A stretch of DNA of 64,000 nt, from NCBI GenBank assembly GCA_016872725.1, contig VGZC01000018.1, positions 28,005-92,004 on the forward strand, written 5' to 3'. The translations under genes and the position numbers were made by a program. The notes under the pieces were generated by a model. The model saw nothing but the letters and a program-made list of their open reading frames with translations, was not told the origin of the DNA and searched no databases. Shown here in pieces: positions 43,599 to 53,683 of this stretch. Each line of letters opens with the position of its first letter. The stretch's first letter is position 1. The stretch is from Planctomycetota bacterium (GTDB lineage: Bacteria; Planctomycetota; Planctomycetia; Pirellulales; Pirellulaceae).

Positions 43599-44999
43599 AT
43601 GCGATCCATACCTCCGCGCTCGGCGCGGTTTCTGACAATCCTGGGCTTCGCCGCGATCGGTTCGTTCGGTTTGATCTTCGTCACGGAGCGATCGCCGCGC
43701 GGAGTGGGAGTCACACACGCGGCCGAAGACACCGAAGACGGCGCGGACCTCGAAACGGCGAACGCCGAAGTCGCGCGGATCGCGGCGATCCGGGAAGGCT
43801 CGCCCCAGGAGACGTACCGCCGCCACAACGAGTTGTTGAACGCGGCTTTCGATCGGTTCCTCGCGTCGACGGACGGCCGGATCACGGCCGAATCGATCGG
43901 CCGATTCAACGCGATCGTGCGCCGGCACGGCATGACGTCGTTCGATGATTTTCGTTCCGTCATGTTGTCACCCATACGACAGGTGACCGATCCGGCGACC
44001 GGTGAGTCCATCCCGATCTTCGGGCCGCTCGGTTCGGACATGATCAATCCGTGGCTCGCGGCGATGGGAGTCGCGGAGGGAAAACCGCTCGGAGAACAGC
44101 CGATGTATCGGCTTGCGGGCGACGTGCTGCGCGAGCATTTCGACTTCGCGATCATCGGCAAAGCGGACCCCGGATTGACGATGGATATCGTGCCCGAGGG
44201 CCTGCGCGAGAGCGTCGCGTGGGCGTATGCCCGATTGAATCCGACGAACCAATTCGACGGCGGATTCGATCAGCCGCTCTTCTACGCGACGATCCGGGAG
44301 GCGGTGACCAAGGTGTTCCGCAAGGACCACCCTCGCGCCAAGTTGAACATGGCCGACGTGATCCTGCCCGAGGAGCACGGTGGGCTCGGCATCCGTTCCT
44401 GCCTGCTTTGCCACGAGCGCAACCACACGGACGTTTACGCGAGGCTGCTCGGGCAGAGTTACTTCCATCGCGGCAAGGCGGAAGATATGAAGGCGTTGCT
44501 CGAGTCGGGATCGAACGCGGCGCTGTCGGAGGAAGCCCGCCATTCCGAAAAACTCGCCGACACGTTCCAATTGGCGGCCGAACGCATGATCCAATACCAC
44601 GGCGACAAGATCGACGTCGAAGGGGCGCGGAAAGGCCTTGAAGTAGCCTCGGCGACCAGCCTGAACCGATTGCTGCCGGGGTTCGACGAGTTCTACCGCG
44701 CGCTCGACGATATCGGCTGCACGATGTGCCACTCGACCGACTCCGAACCGGAAACGGAGCACAACCCGGCGAAGTTCAACGCGTTCGTCCTGACGCCGAA
44801 CGACTACTACAAATCCAATAACGTCCGCGCGCTCGCGGAGTTGATCGACATGCAAGACATAGGCCGCAGCAAGCTGCTTGCCAAGGCGTCGGGAAAGGAA
44901 AAACATCGCGGCGCCGATGAACTGCGGCTCGACGACAATCAGATGATCGAACTGAAGGCCGCGATCGACCGATGGGTGCATTCGGTCGGGCCCCGCTGA
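43599..44999 (+). CDS. Di-heme c-type cytochrome, exported
   Basis: 466 residues with an N-terminal signal or membrane segment (FLTILGFAAIGSFGLIFV). Two CxxCH motifs: CLLCH (268-272) and CTMCH (374-378). The region between them is helical and contains several His that could be sixth ligands. AAGGAG lies about 11 bases before the ATG. I do not recognise the family. It ends in a strong terminator. With the nod-like gene and haemoglobin nearby it could carry electrons for NO chemistry, but nothing in its own sequence proves that. Confidence 0.85.
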   Translation: MRSIPPRSARFLTILGFAAIGSFGLIFVTERSPRGVGVTHAAEDTEDGADLETANAEVARIAAIREGSPQETYRRHNELLNAAFDRFLASTDGRITAESIGRFNAIVRRHGMTSFDDFRSVMLSPIRQVTDPATGESIPIFGPLGSDMINPWLAAMGVAEGKPLGEQPMYRLAGDVLREHFDFAIIGKADPGLTMDIVPEGLRESVAWAYARLNPTNQFDGGFDQPLFYATIREAVTKVFRKDHPRAKLNMADVILPEEHGGLGIRSCLLCHERNHTDVYARLLGQSYFHRGKAEDMKALLESGSNAALSEEARHSEKLADTFQLAAERMIQYHGDKIDVEGARKGLEVASATSLNRLLPGFDEFYRALDDIGCTMCHSTDSEPETEHNPAKFNAFVLTPNDYYKSNNVRALAELIDMQDIGRSKLLAKASGKEKHRGADELRLDDNQMIELKAAIDRWVHSVGPR

Positions 45000-45028
45000 T
45001 CCGCTCGTTGGGCCCGCGGATTCAAGTC

Positions 45029-45071
45029 GGCGCGCTTTCGCCATCGGTTGGCGAAGGCGCGCCCTTTTTTC
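45029..45071 (+). terminator. Rho-independent terminator after the cytochrome gene
   Basis: GGCGCGCTTTCGCC (45029-45042) pairs with GGCGAAGGCGCGCC (45050-45063) over 14 positions with one G-T pair. It is followed by CTTTTTT, 30 bases after the stop. Confidence 0.9.
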
Positions 45072-45192
45072 TTGTCATCATCTCATCGTCCGGATGACCG
45101 ACGGTTCTTGACGGGATCGACTCGAGGCTCCCCCGCGTCCGCCGCATCGCGAAACGGTGGAGCGCGCGGCGACCGGGCCAGGGCGGAGGCGC

Positions 45193-45837
45193 ATGGACAA
45201 CGAGATCACGCGCGTGCTCGACGCGATCGAACGCGGAGAACCATTGGCGTCCGAACAGCTCCTGCCGCTGGTCTACGAGGAACTGCGGCGCATCGCCTCC
45301 CGGAAGATGGCCGATGAGCGGGACTCGCACACCCTTCAGCCGACGGCCCTTGTCCACGAAGCCTACCTGCGCCTGCTCGGCCCCGACGCGGAGGCGCGGT
45401 CCGAGCCGCCGATCGCGGACGGCCAACCGATCGCGCCGGCGGCCGACGGCGTGGGGCGTCGAGGCCCCGTGTGGCGCAGCCGGGCTCAATTCTTCGCGGC
45501 CGCCGCGGAGGCCATGCGGAGGATCTTGATCGAAGCGGCGCGGCGCAAGGCGACCCGAAAACGCGGCGGGAAGGCCGTCCGCGTCGATCTCGATGACGCC
45601 ATGCTCGCCGAACACGCGTCGCCCGGCGAAGACCCCGACCGGCTCCTCACGCTCGACGAGGCGCTCGGCCGACTCGAATCGTCCGATCCCGATTCCTTTC
45701 AGGTCGTCATGCTGCGATACTTTGCGGGAATGACGGTCGAAGAGACCGCCGAGGCGATGGGGATTTCGCCCCGGACCGTCAAACGCCACTGGAGCTTCGC
45801 GCGCGCGTGGCTCGGGCGCGAAATGGGAAGCGACTGA
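45193..45837 (+). CDS. ECF sigma factor (planctomycete type)
   Basis: About 214 residues. Region 2 LVYEELRRIASRKMADER followed by HTLQPTALVHEAYLRLLG, an insert, SRAQFFAAAAEAMRRILIEA, and region 4 MTVEETAEAMGISPRTVKRH. The insert of about 25 residues between the HEAYLRL and RAQFF parts is typical of this planctomycete group. ATG 45193 has GGAGG. Its stop overlaps the kinase start (TGATG), so sigma factor and kinase are made together; these ECF groups are thought to be controlled by kinase partners rather than classical anti-sigma factors. Confidence 0.92.
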   Translation: MDNEITRVLDAIERGEPLASEQLLPLVYEELRRIASRKMADERDSHTLQPTALVHEAYLRLLGPDAEARSEPPIADGQPIAPAADGVGRRGPVWRSRAQFFAAAAEAMRRILIEAARRKATRKRGGKAVRVDLDDAMLAEHASPGEDPDRLLTLDEALGRLESSDPDSFQVVMLRYFAGMTVEETAEAMGISPRTVKRHWSFARAWLGREMGSD

Positions 45838-48173
45838 TGTCGATCGGACGCGAAAAGGACATTTTTCTTTCCGCGATCGACCTGGAAACCGGCCAGCGCC
45901 GCGAAGCCTACCTGGTCGCGGCGTGCGGCGCGGATCCCGCGCTGCGCCGCGCGGTCGACGCGCTCCTCGCGGCGCACGATCGGACGCTCGGTGTCCTCGA
46001 TGCGCCGCCCGAGGCCTGCGAACGGGCGCTCGTTCCCCTTCGATCGGCCGCCGAGCGGATGGGCGATTCGCTCGCCCTCGATCCGCGCGCGGATCGCACC
46101 GGGGAAGTGATTGGTCATTACCGCCTGATGGAGAAGCTCGGCGAAGGCGGATTCGGCGAGGTCTATGTCGCCGAGCAATCGCAACCGATCCGGCGCCGCG
46201 TCGCGCTCAAGCTGCTCAAGCCTGGAATGGACTCGCGCGAAGTCTGCGCTCGATTCGACGCGGAACGTCAGGCGCTCGCCCTGATGGACCATCCCAACAT
46301 CGCGACCGTATTCGATGCGGGAACGACGCCGACGGGCCAACCGTACTTCGTGATGGAGCTTGTTCGCGGCGTGCCGATCACCGAGTTCTGCGATCAATCG
46401 CGCATGACGATCCGCGCGCGAATCGAACTTTTCGTCGACGTGTGCCTCGCCGTCCAGCACGCGCACCAAAAGGGAGTCATCCACCGCGATCTCAAGCCGT
46501 CGAACGTGATGGTCACGCTCCACGACGCGTCGCCGGTCGTCAAGGTCATCGACTTCGGCGTGGCCAAGGCGATCGGCGAGCCGCTCACGCAGATGACGAT
46601 CTACACGCGGTTCGCGCAGATGATCGGCACCCCGATGTACATGAGCCCCGAGCAAGCGGAGATGAATTCGCTCGACGTCGACACGCGGAGCGACGTCTAC
46701 GCGCTCGGCGTGCTCCTTTACGAATTGCTGACCGGAACGACTCCCTTTGATCAGCAGCGTCTTCGGACCGCGTCGTTCGACGAATTGCGGCGGATGATCC
46801 GCGAGGAGGAACCGCCCCGGCCAAGCGTACGGCTCTCGACGCTTTCGCTCCGCGCGGGCGCGCGTTCCAACCGCGCGGCGGCCTCCGGGCCGAGTTTGGC
46901 GCCGCTGCGCCGCGAGCTCGACTGGATCGTCATGAAGGCCCTCGAGAAGGACCGGCGACGTCGATACGACACGGCGGCCGACGTCGCGCGCGACGTGCGG
47001 CGGTACCTCGATCACCTGCCCGTGGCGGCCCGTCCTCCATCGCCCTGGTACCGGTTCCAAAAACTGGCCCAGCGAAACAAGGTCGTCTTCACGACCTCGG
47101 CACTCGTGCTGACGGCGCTGATTGTGGGAACCGTTGTGAGTGCCGATCAAGCGATTCGCGCGACGCGCGCGTTGGCCGAGACGGACCGGCTTCGCAACGA
47201 GGCGGTTGAATTCGCGGACCGGCTCAAGGAGGCCAATGTGCTCCTCGACAGCGCCCGCGCGAACGCCGACGAAGGCCGTTGGAGCCTCGCTTGGAGTCAG
47301 TATTCGCGGGCCACCGTCCTGCAGCCCGACCATTACCTGACTTGGTCGGGCCGCGCTTCGCTCCTCGCGCGCCTCGGAGCCTGGCGCGCGGCGGCCCCCG
47401 ATTTCGCACGGGCCTTGGAGCTGGGAGCACCGGCCAACAACCCGGCTTGGTGGGGCGTTCCGCAAGTGCTGCTCTACGCCGACGACGCGCGGGGATACGC
47501 AAAGGTCTGCGATACGCTGCGGCGGCAGATCGAACAGACCGAGGACTCGGCCATGATCGCCATGGTGGCCCGCAGCCTCGCGCTGAGGCCGTCCCGCCCC
47601 GAGCCGTTCGCGGATCTGGCTCGAAGACTCGAACCAATCGTCCGTACCGGGCCTCCGTTCGAACCGCCCGGCGCCCAAGGACGGCCACCCATGGGATTCC
47701 CCGCGCCTCCGCTTCGGGACGGGCCTCGGGAACACGGTCGACCGCGGGGCGGCGAGCCGCCGCGCTCGGGATGGATTCCGGCCGAACTCTACGCCTACTC
47801 GGCCGGACTGGCCCATTTTCGAGCGGGAAATCCGCGACGCGCCGTCGAACACCTTCGGACCGTCGCCGCTTCGGGACCGCGATTTCCCGCCGCCGGGCTG
47901 GCGCTGCCCGTCCTCGCCCTTTGCCATCAGGCACTCGATCGATCCGACGACGCCGAGCGAACCTTGCGCGACGCCGGCGCGTGCCTTGACGGGTGGATCA
48001 CCGCGTACCGCGAAGGCGGGCCAACCAGAATGCCCGTCCCTTGGTTCGACATGCTCGAGGGCATACTCCTTTACCACGAGGCGCACACTCGCATTCGCGG
48101 CGCGGGCCCGGTCCGCGACGATCGGCTCCGGCAACTCGAAGACGCCGCCCTCGAACAACTCTCCGGATTGTGA
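45837..48173 (+). CDS. Ser/Thr protein kinase with transmembrane helix and TPR-like region
   Basis: 778 residues. Kinase domain (about 95-390): LGEGGFGEVYVAEQ, RVALKLLKPGMD, HRDLKPSNVMV, VIDFGVAKAIGEP, GTPMYMSPEQAEM. A membrane helix VVFTTSALVLTALIVGTVVS near 420-440 is followed by an outer TPR-like region (GRWSLAWSQYSRATVLQPDH, AAGLALPVLALCHQALDRSD). This sensor-kinase layout is common in planctomycetes. The TGATG overlap with the sigma factor indicates coupled control. Ligand unknown. Confidence 0.94.
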   Translation: MSIGREKDIFLSAIDLETGQRREAYLVAACGADPALRRAVDALLAAHDRTLGVLDAPPEACERALVPLRSAAERMGDSLALDPRADRTGEVIGHYRLMEKLGEGGFGEVYVAEQSQPIRRRVALKLLKPGMDSREVCARFDAERQALALMDHPNIATVFDAGTTPTGQPYFVMELVRGVPITEFCDQSRMTIRARIELFVDVCLAVQHAHQKGVIHRDLKPSNVMVTLHDASPVVKVIDFGVAKAIGEPLTQMTIYTRFAQMIGTPMYMSPEQAEMNSLDVDTRSDVYALGVLLYELLTGTTPFDQQRLRTASFDELRRMIREEEPPRPSVRLSTLSLRAGARSNRAAASGPSLAPLRRELDWIVMKALEKDRRRRYDTAADVARDVRRYLDHLPVAARPPSPWYRFQKLAQRNKVVFTTSALVLTALIVGTVVSADQAIRATRALAETDRLRNEAVEFADRLKEANVLLDSARANADEGRWSLAWSQYSRATVLQPDHYLTWSGRASLLARLGAWRAAAPDFARALELGAPANNPAWWGVPQVLLYADDARGYAKVCDTLRRQIEQTEDSAMIAMVARSLALRPSRPEPFADLARRLEPIVRTGPPFEPPGAQGRPPMGFPAPPLRDGPREHGRPRGGEPPRSGWIPAELYAYSAGLAHFRAGNPRRAVEHLRTVAASGPRFPAAGLALPVLALCHQALDRSDDAERTLRDAGACLDGWITAYREGGPTRMPVPWFDMLEGILLYHEAHTRIRGAGPVRDDRLRQLEDAALEQLSGL

Positions 48174-48230
48174 CCGTCGGAACGCCCACGGCCCTTGCGA
48201 CCCACGCCCGGCCCGGCGTTCCGTGCGGTC
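48172..48230. terminator. Hairpin between convergent genes
   Basis: GACCG-CGGAACGCC (48172-48186) pairs with GGCGTTCCG-CGGTC (48215-48230) around a loop of about 28 bases, between the kinase stop and the CRTAC1 stop. No T-run. Confidence 0.4.
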
Positions 48231-50133
48231 ACTTCGCGCCCGATGCGCCCTCGGCCGGCGCGGCGGCCTGAGTGACGGTATGCAATCGATCGACGTCGAG
48301 CTCGGTGAGGACCTGTTCGCCGCCTTCCGGGCCGGGCCATCGGATGACGACGCGATCGACGCGGGTGCGCGTTCCGAGCCCGAACGTCGCGACGAGCTCC
48401 GACTGACTGAGGTATCCGCGCGCCGCCGCGAGTTCGCGACGCTGGATCGTCTTTCCCGATTCGACGACAATCGTCGCGCCGATGCCGCTCGCGTTCGATC
48501 TCCGGCCGTCGCCGCGGAGAGCGATGCGGATCCAATGGTGTCCCGTTCCGCCCTCGTTGCGGAGCAGTCGAGCCTCGCCTCCGTTCTCGGTGAAAACGAG
48601 ATCCAAATCGCCGTCCGCGTCGATGTCCGCGTACGCGCACGCGCGGCCAACGGCCGGCGTGAACAGCGCGTCACCCGCGAGTTCGGACGTGACCGGAATG
48701 AAACACGATTTGCGGGCAGGTCCGCAATTCCAGAAAAGCTGCGCGGGTTGCTTGTAGCGCTGGCTCGCCTGAACCTTGTGGATCTCGGGTTCGAGATGCC
48801 CGTTGCATGTCAGCAGATCCTGGCGCGAGTCAAGATCGTAGTCGAGGAACACCGCGCCGAACTTGAGCAGCAGGCGGCTCGGGCCCGCCACGCCCTCGAT
48901 CGCCGCGACGTCCGAAAAGAGCAACCCCTTCGGATCGTCGAGCCTCAGAAAGGTGTTGGGTTCGTCCGCGAAATTCCCCACGAGCAGCGCGGAGACGCCG
49001 GGCCGGTATTCGCCCCAATCCACGCCCATCGCGCCGCGCGCCTGGCCTTCGGCGTACGCGACGCCCGCGAGTTTCCCCACTTCGCGGAACGTACCCTTGC
49101 CCGAGTTCTGGAACAGGAAATTACCGACCGTGTCGTTCGCCACCATGATGTCCGGCCAACCATCCTGATTCGGATCAAAGACGACGACGCCGAGCGATTT
49201 GCCGACGGGCCGGTCCAATAGGCCGAGCACCTTGACGCCGGCGGCATCCGAAACATCCTCAAACCGACCTTCACCGAGGTTCCGGAAGAGCGCGCAGTGC
49301 ACGCCCTCAAAAGCGGTCGGCGGACCGTAGCTCCGATCGAGGCTCGCGAACCGGAAGCTCTGGCTCAGGTCGAATTTCGGCGACCAGCGAATGTAGTTGC
49401 ACACGAACAGGTCAAGTCGCCCATCGCCGTCGTAGTCGACGAACGTGGTGGAACTTGGGAAACCGATCGGCGCGTCGAAAGCGAGGAAGGCGTCGCCTTG
49501 CGCGTCGGTGAATGGGCCGTCGCCTCGCACTCCGGCCGTTTCCGTTCGATCGACGAATCGCCGAGCCCCCCCTTCACCATCCGTGTTCTGAAAGAGGCGA
49601 TTGCCGCCGACTCCCGAAATGAAAATGTCGACCCATCCGTCATTGTCGTAGTCGCCGCACGTGACTCCCATGCCATACATGGTGACATTGAGCCCCGCGG
49701 CCGCCGTCACGTCTTCGAAACGGCCGTCTCCGTTGTTCCGGTAGAGCGATTGCGTGGGCGGTTGCCGCCCGTCAGGCTGAAACCCGGGCCAATAGCACGC
49801 ATTCACCAACAGCAGATCCTGATGTCCGTCGTTGTCGTAGTCGAGGAACGCGGCGCCCGATCCCATGGTCTCGGGCAGGAGGCGGCGCCCGAACGCTCCG
49901 TTGGTGTGCCGGAATCGAATTCCCGCGGATTCCGTGACATCCGTGAATCGGACATTCGGCAGGGGAACGTCGGACTGCGTTTCCAATCCGAACGCGGGCC
50001 CCACCGAAACCGTTCTTGAACTTGGATTCGAATTCGCATTCGCCGCGGGATCCTCGTTCGCCGTCGGTCGGCAGCCGAAGGCGACGAGGGTCGCCAGGAG
50101 GGCGACGACCGATTTCCGTCCAGCTCGATTCAT
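48229..50133 (-). CDS. CRTAC1-family lipoprotein (FG-GAP/VCBS repeats + ASPIC/UnbV domain)
   Basis: 634 residues. Lipobox ATLVAFGC near residues 14-21. The beta-propeller repeats carry calcium-type loops such as GSGAAFLDYDNDGHQDLLLV, DYDNDGWVDIFISGVGG, DYDGDGRLDLFVCNYIRW and DIDADGDLDLVFTENGG. The C-terminal ASPIC/UnbV domain has GDGRRSNASGIGATIVVESG and RVDRVVIRWPGPEGGEQVLT. Its ATG overlaps the stop of the multiheme gene (ATGA), so the two form a tight pair. Probable surface binding or scaffold protein; the ligand is unknown. Confidence 0.93.
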   Translation of the reverse strand: MNRAGRKSVVALLATLVAFGCRPTANEDPAANANSNPSSRTVSVGPAFGLETQSDVPLPNVRFTDVTESAGIRFRHTNGAFGRRLLPETMGSGAAFLDYDNDGHQDLLLVNACYWPGFQPDGRQPPTQSLYRNNGDGRFEDVTAAAGLNVTMYGMGVTCGDYDNDGWVDIFISGVGGNRLFQNTDGEGGARRFVDRTETAGVRGDGPFTDAQGDAFLAFDAPIGFPSSTTFVDYDGDGRLDLFVCNYIRWSPKFDLSQSFRFASLDRSYGPPTAFEGVHCALFRNLGEGRFEDVSDAAGVKVLGLLDRPVGKSLGVVVFDPNQDGWPDIMVANDTVGNFLFQNSGKGTFREVGKLAGVAYAEGQARGAMGVDWGEYRPGVSALLVGNFADEPNTFLRLDDPKGLLFSDVAAIEGVAGPSRLLLKFGAVFLDYDLDSRQDLLTCNGHLEPEIHKVQASQRYKQPAQLFWNCGPARKSCFIPVTSELAGDALFTPAVGRACAYADIDADGDLDLVFTENGGEARLLRNEGGTGHHWIRIALRGDGRRSNASGIGATIVVESGKTIQRRELAAARGYLSQSELVATFGLGTRTRVDRVVIRWPGPEGGEQVLTELDVDRLHTVTQAAAPAEGASGAK

Positions 50134-53100
50134 GGCACGTCCTTCACGTCATGGAGTCCGGACCGGGCCTGCTCCGCGTTCACCGCCTCGTTTCGGTTCA
50201 GATCGTAGATCACAATCGCCTCCGCCGCGTGGTCGGCCGCCGGGTTCTTCTCCCGATACAGGCGGACCGTTCGGTCCCTCGCGATCTCATCGGGCTTGAG
50301 GACTTCGTGGATGTGCCGATACACCAGGCTCAGCACGGCCGCCGCGGCCCGGCGATGGGTTTCCTTCGGAAGGGGCGCGTCGGCATCGCCGGTGTCAATG
50401 CCGCTCGCCGGTCGGCAGATTCGGACCAGTTCCTTCCATACCTCGAACTTGGGATGGTGCGGATCGGCGCGCGACGCGTTGAAGGGCTCGATGCCGCGGA
50501 AGAGGCGGGAAGCCGCGCCGAGCCGTTCCTCATCGGTCGCGCCGGGGTCGGCCAGCCGTCGCGCGAACGTCAGGAGATCCTCGGCGCCCACGCGTTCCTC
50601 CTTATCGGCATCCGGAAGATCTCCGACACCGCCGAGCCGAGCGAAGCACTGGGAAAGGCCGTAGTTGGCGAGCAGGTCCTCGGGATCCAAACGGAGCGTC
50701 GCGTCGTAACGCCGGATCGCCTGATGGAGATAGTCGTCGCGCGCGGCTTCGTCCGACTGCTGCTGAGCCAACTTGAACAAGGTGGCCGCGAGCTGGTTGA
50801 TGATGACATAGTCCTTGGTGAAATCGAACCGCCGTTCACGGACCTGGTTGTCCGGGTCGATGATCTGTTCGAAGCACCGGACGGCTTCCTCGAAATGCCC
50901 AGTCTCCGCATTGACCGATCCGGTGAGCCAGGCGACCGTCCACCAAGGCGCGGGCGGGTCGAGTCGGCCCGCCTCATTCAGCACGGCCGCGGCGTCGCTC
51001 AGCCGACCTTCATCGAGATACACGCGCGCGAGGTTCGTCAACGCATGCGCATGCGCCTCCTTATCGGGATCGTTCCGGATCGTCTTGAATGCCTCTTCGG
51101 CTTGCCGCAATTCGCCCTGCTTCGCGCCGACGCCGCCTTCGAGATAGCAGCCGATTCCGTAGTCATTCCACCGTTCCCATGCGGGCCGAATCGGAGATGC
51201 CTGTTCGGGAACCGAATGCGCGATTCCGGCGACCGGCAAGATGACGCGATCCTCGCATAGGTCGACGATCGGCAATGTGCTGACGCGGTCGAGCCGCGTA
51301 TCGAGGATCTTGGCGACCGCGTCGGGACGCCGGTTGAGCAGATCGGGAATGCTCTCGGCTTCCCGCAGCATGGGAAGGAACTCGGGATGGTCCTGGATCG
51401 CCACGTAACTCGTGTACTCGTGGTCGAATTTCCGATAGCGCAGTCGCACGTGGACTTCGATCGGTCCCGAGACGTCGGCGGGGACGTCGAGCGCGTAATG
51501 AACGACCTGCGCGGCGCCCGGCGGAATCTGATGGTTGTAAACGGCGACAAAAATATCCTGCGGATTGTGCCGGTTGATCCGGTTGCCGTTCCGGTCGAGA
51601 ACGAGGGCCTTGACGAAATGGCCCCATCGATCGACTTCGCCGGAGTCGCCCGGGCCGCTCAGCCCGCCGCTTTGCCCGAGCACTCGGTCCCCCGACTTCG
51701 CGGTGAGCTCGACCCAAACCTCGTTCGAATCGGCCGTGCCGTCCGTAAAGAGATGCCCGATCGCCAATGTTCGGATGACAACCTCGATGAGGTACTCCTT
51801 GCCGGGCGCCAGAACGGGGAGATTGGGGCGCAAGGGAGCGATCAGGGGCGCATCGATCGATGCGCGTTCCTTGATGCCGAACAGGTCGATCCGAAGCGCC
51901 GGTTTCATGCTCCATTCGTTCTGCCCGCGCAGGAAATCGGTATGGGCCTGGACCGCGCCGCGCAGCGATTCGGCCGTTTCGGCGTCTTCCTTGGTTTCGC
52001 TGACGAGCCATGGCACGCCCGTATTCGCGCCCGGAGCGAGGTGGCTGTGGAGTTTCGCGATCCCCGATCCGTCGAAGTCGCGGCCTCCATGGTCGTTCCC
52101 GCTTCGCCGCAAGGGCATGTGGCAGTCGTTGCACGTCGTCCTCGCCACATCGGGATAGTAGAACCCGCGGGCGCCGTGCCCCGATGCTCCGCTGAGCAGG
52201 AACGTATCGTAGTGGTTCTGACCTCGCAGGAACTCCCGATAATGGTTGAGCGCCATCGGCAGACTGACCTTGTGACAGGTCGAGCAGAATTCAGGGCTCC
52301 TGTGAAGGTCCTTGAGCATCGACTTCTTGTGGAAGTCCGGACGCGCCTTGAGCACCTGGTCGCTCACCCATTGCAGGGCCGGATGCTCGCTCAATGCGAG
52401 CGGATAATGCTGGGGCGATTCGATCGTGTACGCGCCGTTTCCGATCGTGCTGTTCACGTGCGTGATCGCGTGGCACGCGGTGCACGTGATGCCCGCCGAG
52501 GCCGTCGGATTCGTCCGATCATCGTAGTTCGGATCGTCCCACTGGCCGGCGAGGAACGGCACCGGATCATGGCAACCCGCGCACCAGCGCGAAGCCCGCA
52601 CATCCCCGTCCCGAGCCAATCCGACCTCGCGCGTCTCACGGACGCTGAACCGGTACACCGGATTGTTGAACGAACTGAAATGGTGCACCGAGTGGAACCA
52701 GTCTTGATACGTGTCCTCGTGGCACCGGCGGCAATACTCGTCCGACATCAGCGATTCGGCCGGAATGGGCATGCCGTCCACCGTCCGTGTCTTGGACGGT
52801 TCAAAGGCGGTGCGGGTCAGCTCGCTGCCGGGCGTGTTCCACGGTTGAGGATGCCGAGCGTGAAGGGCCAGCGCGCCGGCGACGAGCACCGTCGTTCCCG
52901 CCAGCCACAACCCGCCCCAATGCCAGTGGACACCCGATACGCGCCGGCGCCACGCGGCATAGGCCACGGCCAGCGGAAGCGGCGCGATCACGTGAGCCAG
53001 ATAGAACACGAGTCGTTCTCGAGTTCCTTCGGGAAGTCGCGGCAGCCCATGGAACTGGCACAGGGCGACTCCACTCGCCACAACCGCCAACGCCGATACG

Positions 53101-53465
53101 AAGAGCACACACTTCGCGACCGTCGAACGCGGTTCCGTTTCCGATCGCGCCGCGTCCGCGAAGAACCGGACGAGAGGCGGGAGAATCAGGAATCCGACCG
53201 CCAAATGGCCCAGAAAGACCCACATCGACTGCCGATTCGTATAGACCGTATCGCCGAATCGTTCGATGACGCGGAGCGATGCCAAATAGGCGCCGGTGGC
53301 GGCGAGCACTCCGGCAAGAACGAGGACGATTCCCCGAAACCAACGCGTCGAGACCGTATCCTCATAGGCGAACCCGGCCGGGTTCACCGACCGGACTCCA
53401 CGCGAAACGGCCGCTCCCTTGCGGAAACGATCGGGACCTTGCGTCGACGATTCGCGGGAATTCAT
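50130..53465 (-). CDS. Membrane-anchored pentaheme cytochrome c (c554-like) with TPR domain
   Basis: About 1111 residues. Five membrane helices (roughly 43-62, 82-100, 117-135, 150-172, 183-201), then a cytochrome c554/NrfA-type region with five CxxCH motifs: CRRCH 245, CAGCH 295, CTACH 328, CSTCH 394 and CNDCH 445. A beta-rich domain follows (RINRHNPQDIFVAVYNHQ), then TPR helices (LTNLARVYLDEGRLSDAAAV, EDLLANYGLSQCFARLGGVG). ATG 53465 has GGAG upstream. It looks like an electron-transfer protein with an attached TPR platform for its CRTAC1 partner. The electron donor and acceptor cannot be read from sequence. Confidence 0.92.
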   Translation of the reverse strand: MNSRESSTQGPDRFRKGAAVSRGVRSVNPAGFAYEDTVSTRWFRGIVLVLAGVLAATGAYLASLRVIERFGDTVYTNRQSMWVFLGHLAVGFLILPPLVRFFADAARSETEPRSTVAKCVLFVSALAVVASGVALCQFHGLPRLPEGTRERLVFYLAHVIAPLPLAVAYAAWRRRVSGVHWHWGGLWLAGTTVLVAGALALHARHPQPWNTPGSELTRTAFEPSKTRTVDGMPIPAESLMSDEYCRRCHEDTYQDWFHSVHHFSSFNNPVYRFSVRETREVGLARDGDVRASRWCAGCHDPVPFLAGQWDDPNYDDRTNPTASAGITCTACHAITHVNSTIGNGAYTIESPQHYPLALSEHPALQWVSDQVLKARPDFHKKSMLKDLHRSPEFCSTCHKVSLPMALNHYREFLRGQNHYDTFLLSGASGHGARGFYYPDVARTTCNDCHMPLRRSGNDHGGRDFDGSGIAKLHSHLAPGANTGVPWLVSETKEDAETAESLRGAVQAHTDFLRGQNEWSMKPALRIDLFGIKERASIDAPLIAPLRPNLPVLAPGKEYLIEVVIRTLAIGHLFTDGTADSNEVWVELTAKSGDRVLGQSGGLSGPGDSGEVDRWGHFVKALVLDRNGNRINRHNPQDIFVAVYNHQIPPGAAQVVHYALDVPADVSGPIEVHVRLRYRKFDHEYTSYVAIQDHPEFLPMLREAESIPDLLNRRPDAVAKILDTRLDRVSTLPIVDLCEDRVILPVAGIAHSVPEQASPIRPAWERWNDYGIGCYLEGGVGAKQGELRQAEEAFKTIRNDPDKEAHAHALTNLARVYLDEGRLSDAAAVLNEAGRLDPPAPWWTVAWLTGSVNAETGHFEEAVRCFEQIIDPDNQVRERRFDFTKDYVIINQLAATLFKLAQQQSDEAARDDYLHQAIRRYDATLRLDPEDLLANYGLSQCFARLGGVGDLPDADKEERVGAEDLLTFARRLADPGATDEERLGAASRLFRGIEPFNASRADPHHPKFEVWKELVRICRPASGIDTGDADAPLPKETHRRAAAAVLSLVYRHIHEVLKPDEIARDRTVRLYREKNPAADHAAEAIVIYDLNRNEAVNAEQARSGLHDVKDVP

Positions 53466-53683
53466 GGTCCGCGCACTCCAGCCGTTCGAGAAGGCGTACC
53501 GGCTCAACCCGATTCAACCGGGAACTCCCCGGAGGTCGACCCAAGGACGGCGCCGAGCCGAGCGTACGACGAGATAACGTGGATGTGCGTCGATACGAAC
53601 GCGCACCGTCGTTGGTTCATCGGGCGCCTCAGAAAAATCCCGGCCGCCCCCCACCCCCCATGAAGGACCGATCGGCCCGATTC
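53466..53683. other. Upstream region of the multiheme cytochrome operon
   Basis: 218 bases between the cytochrome ATG and the small gene at 53684. It holds the GGAG ribosome site of the cytochrome gene and a C-rich run (53641-53658). I saw no clear promoter or second gene. Confidence 0.4.
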
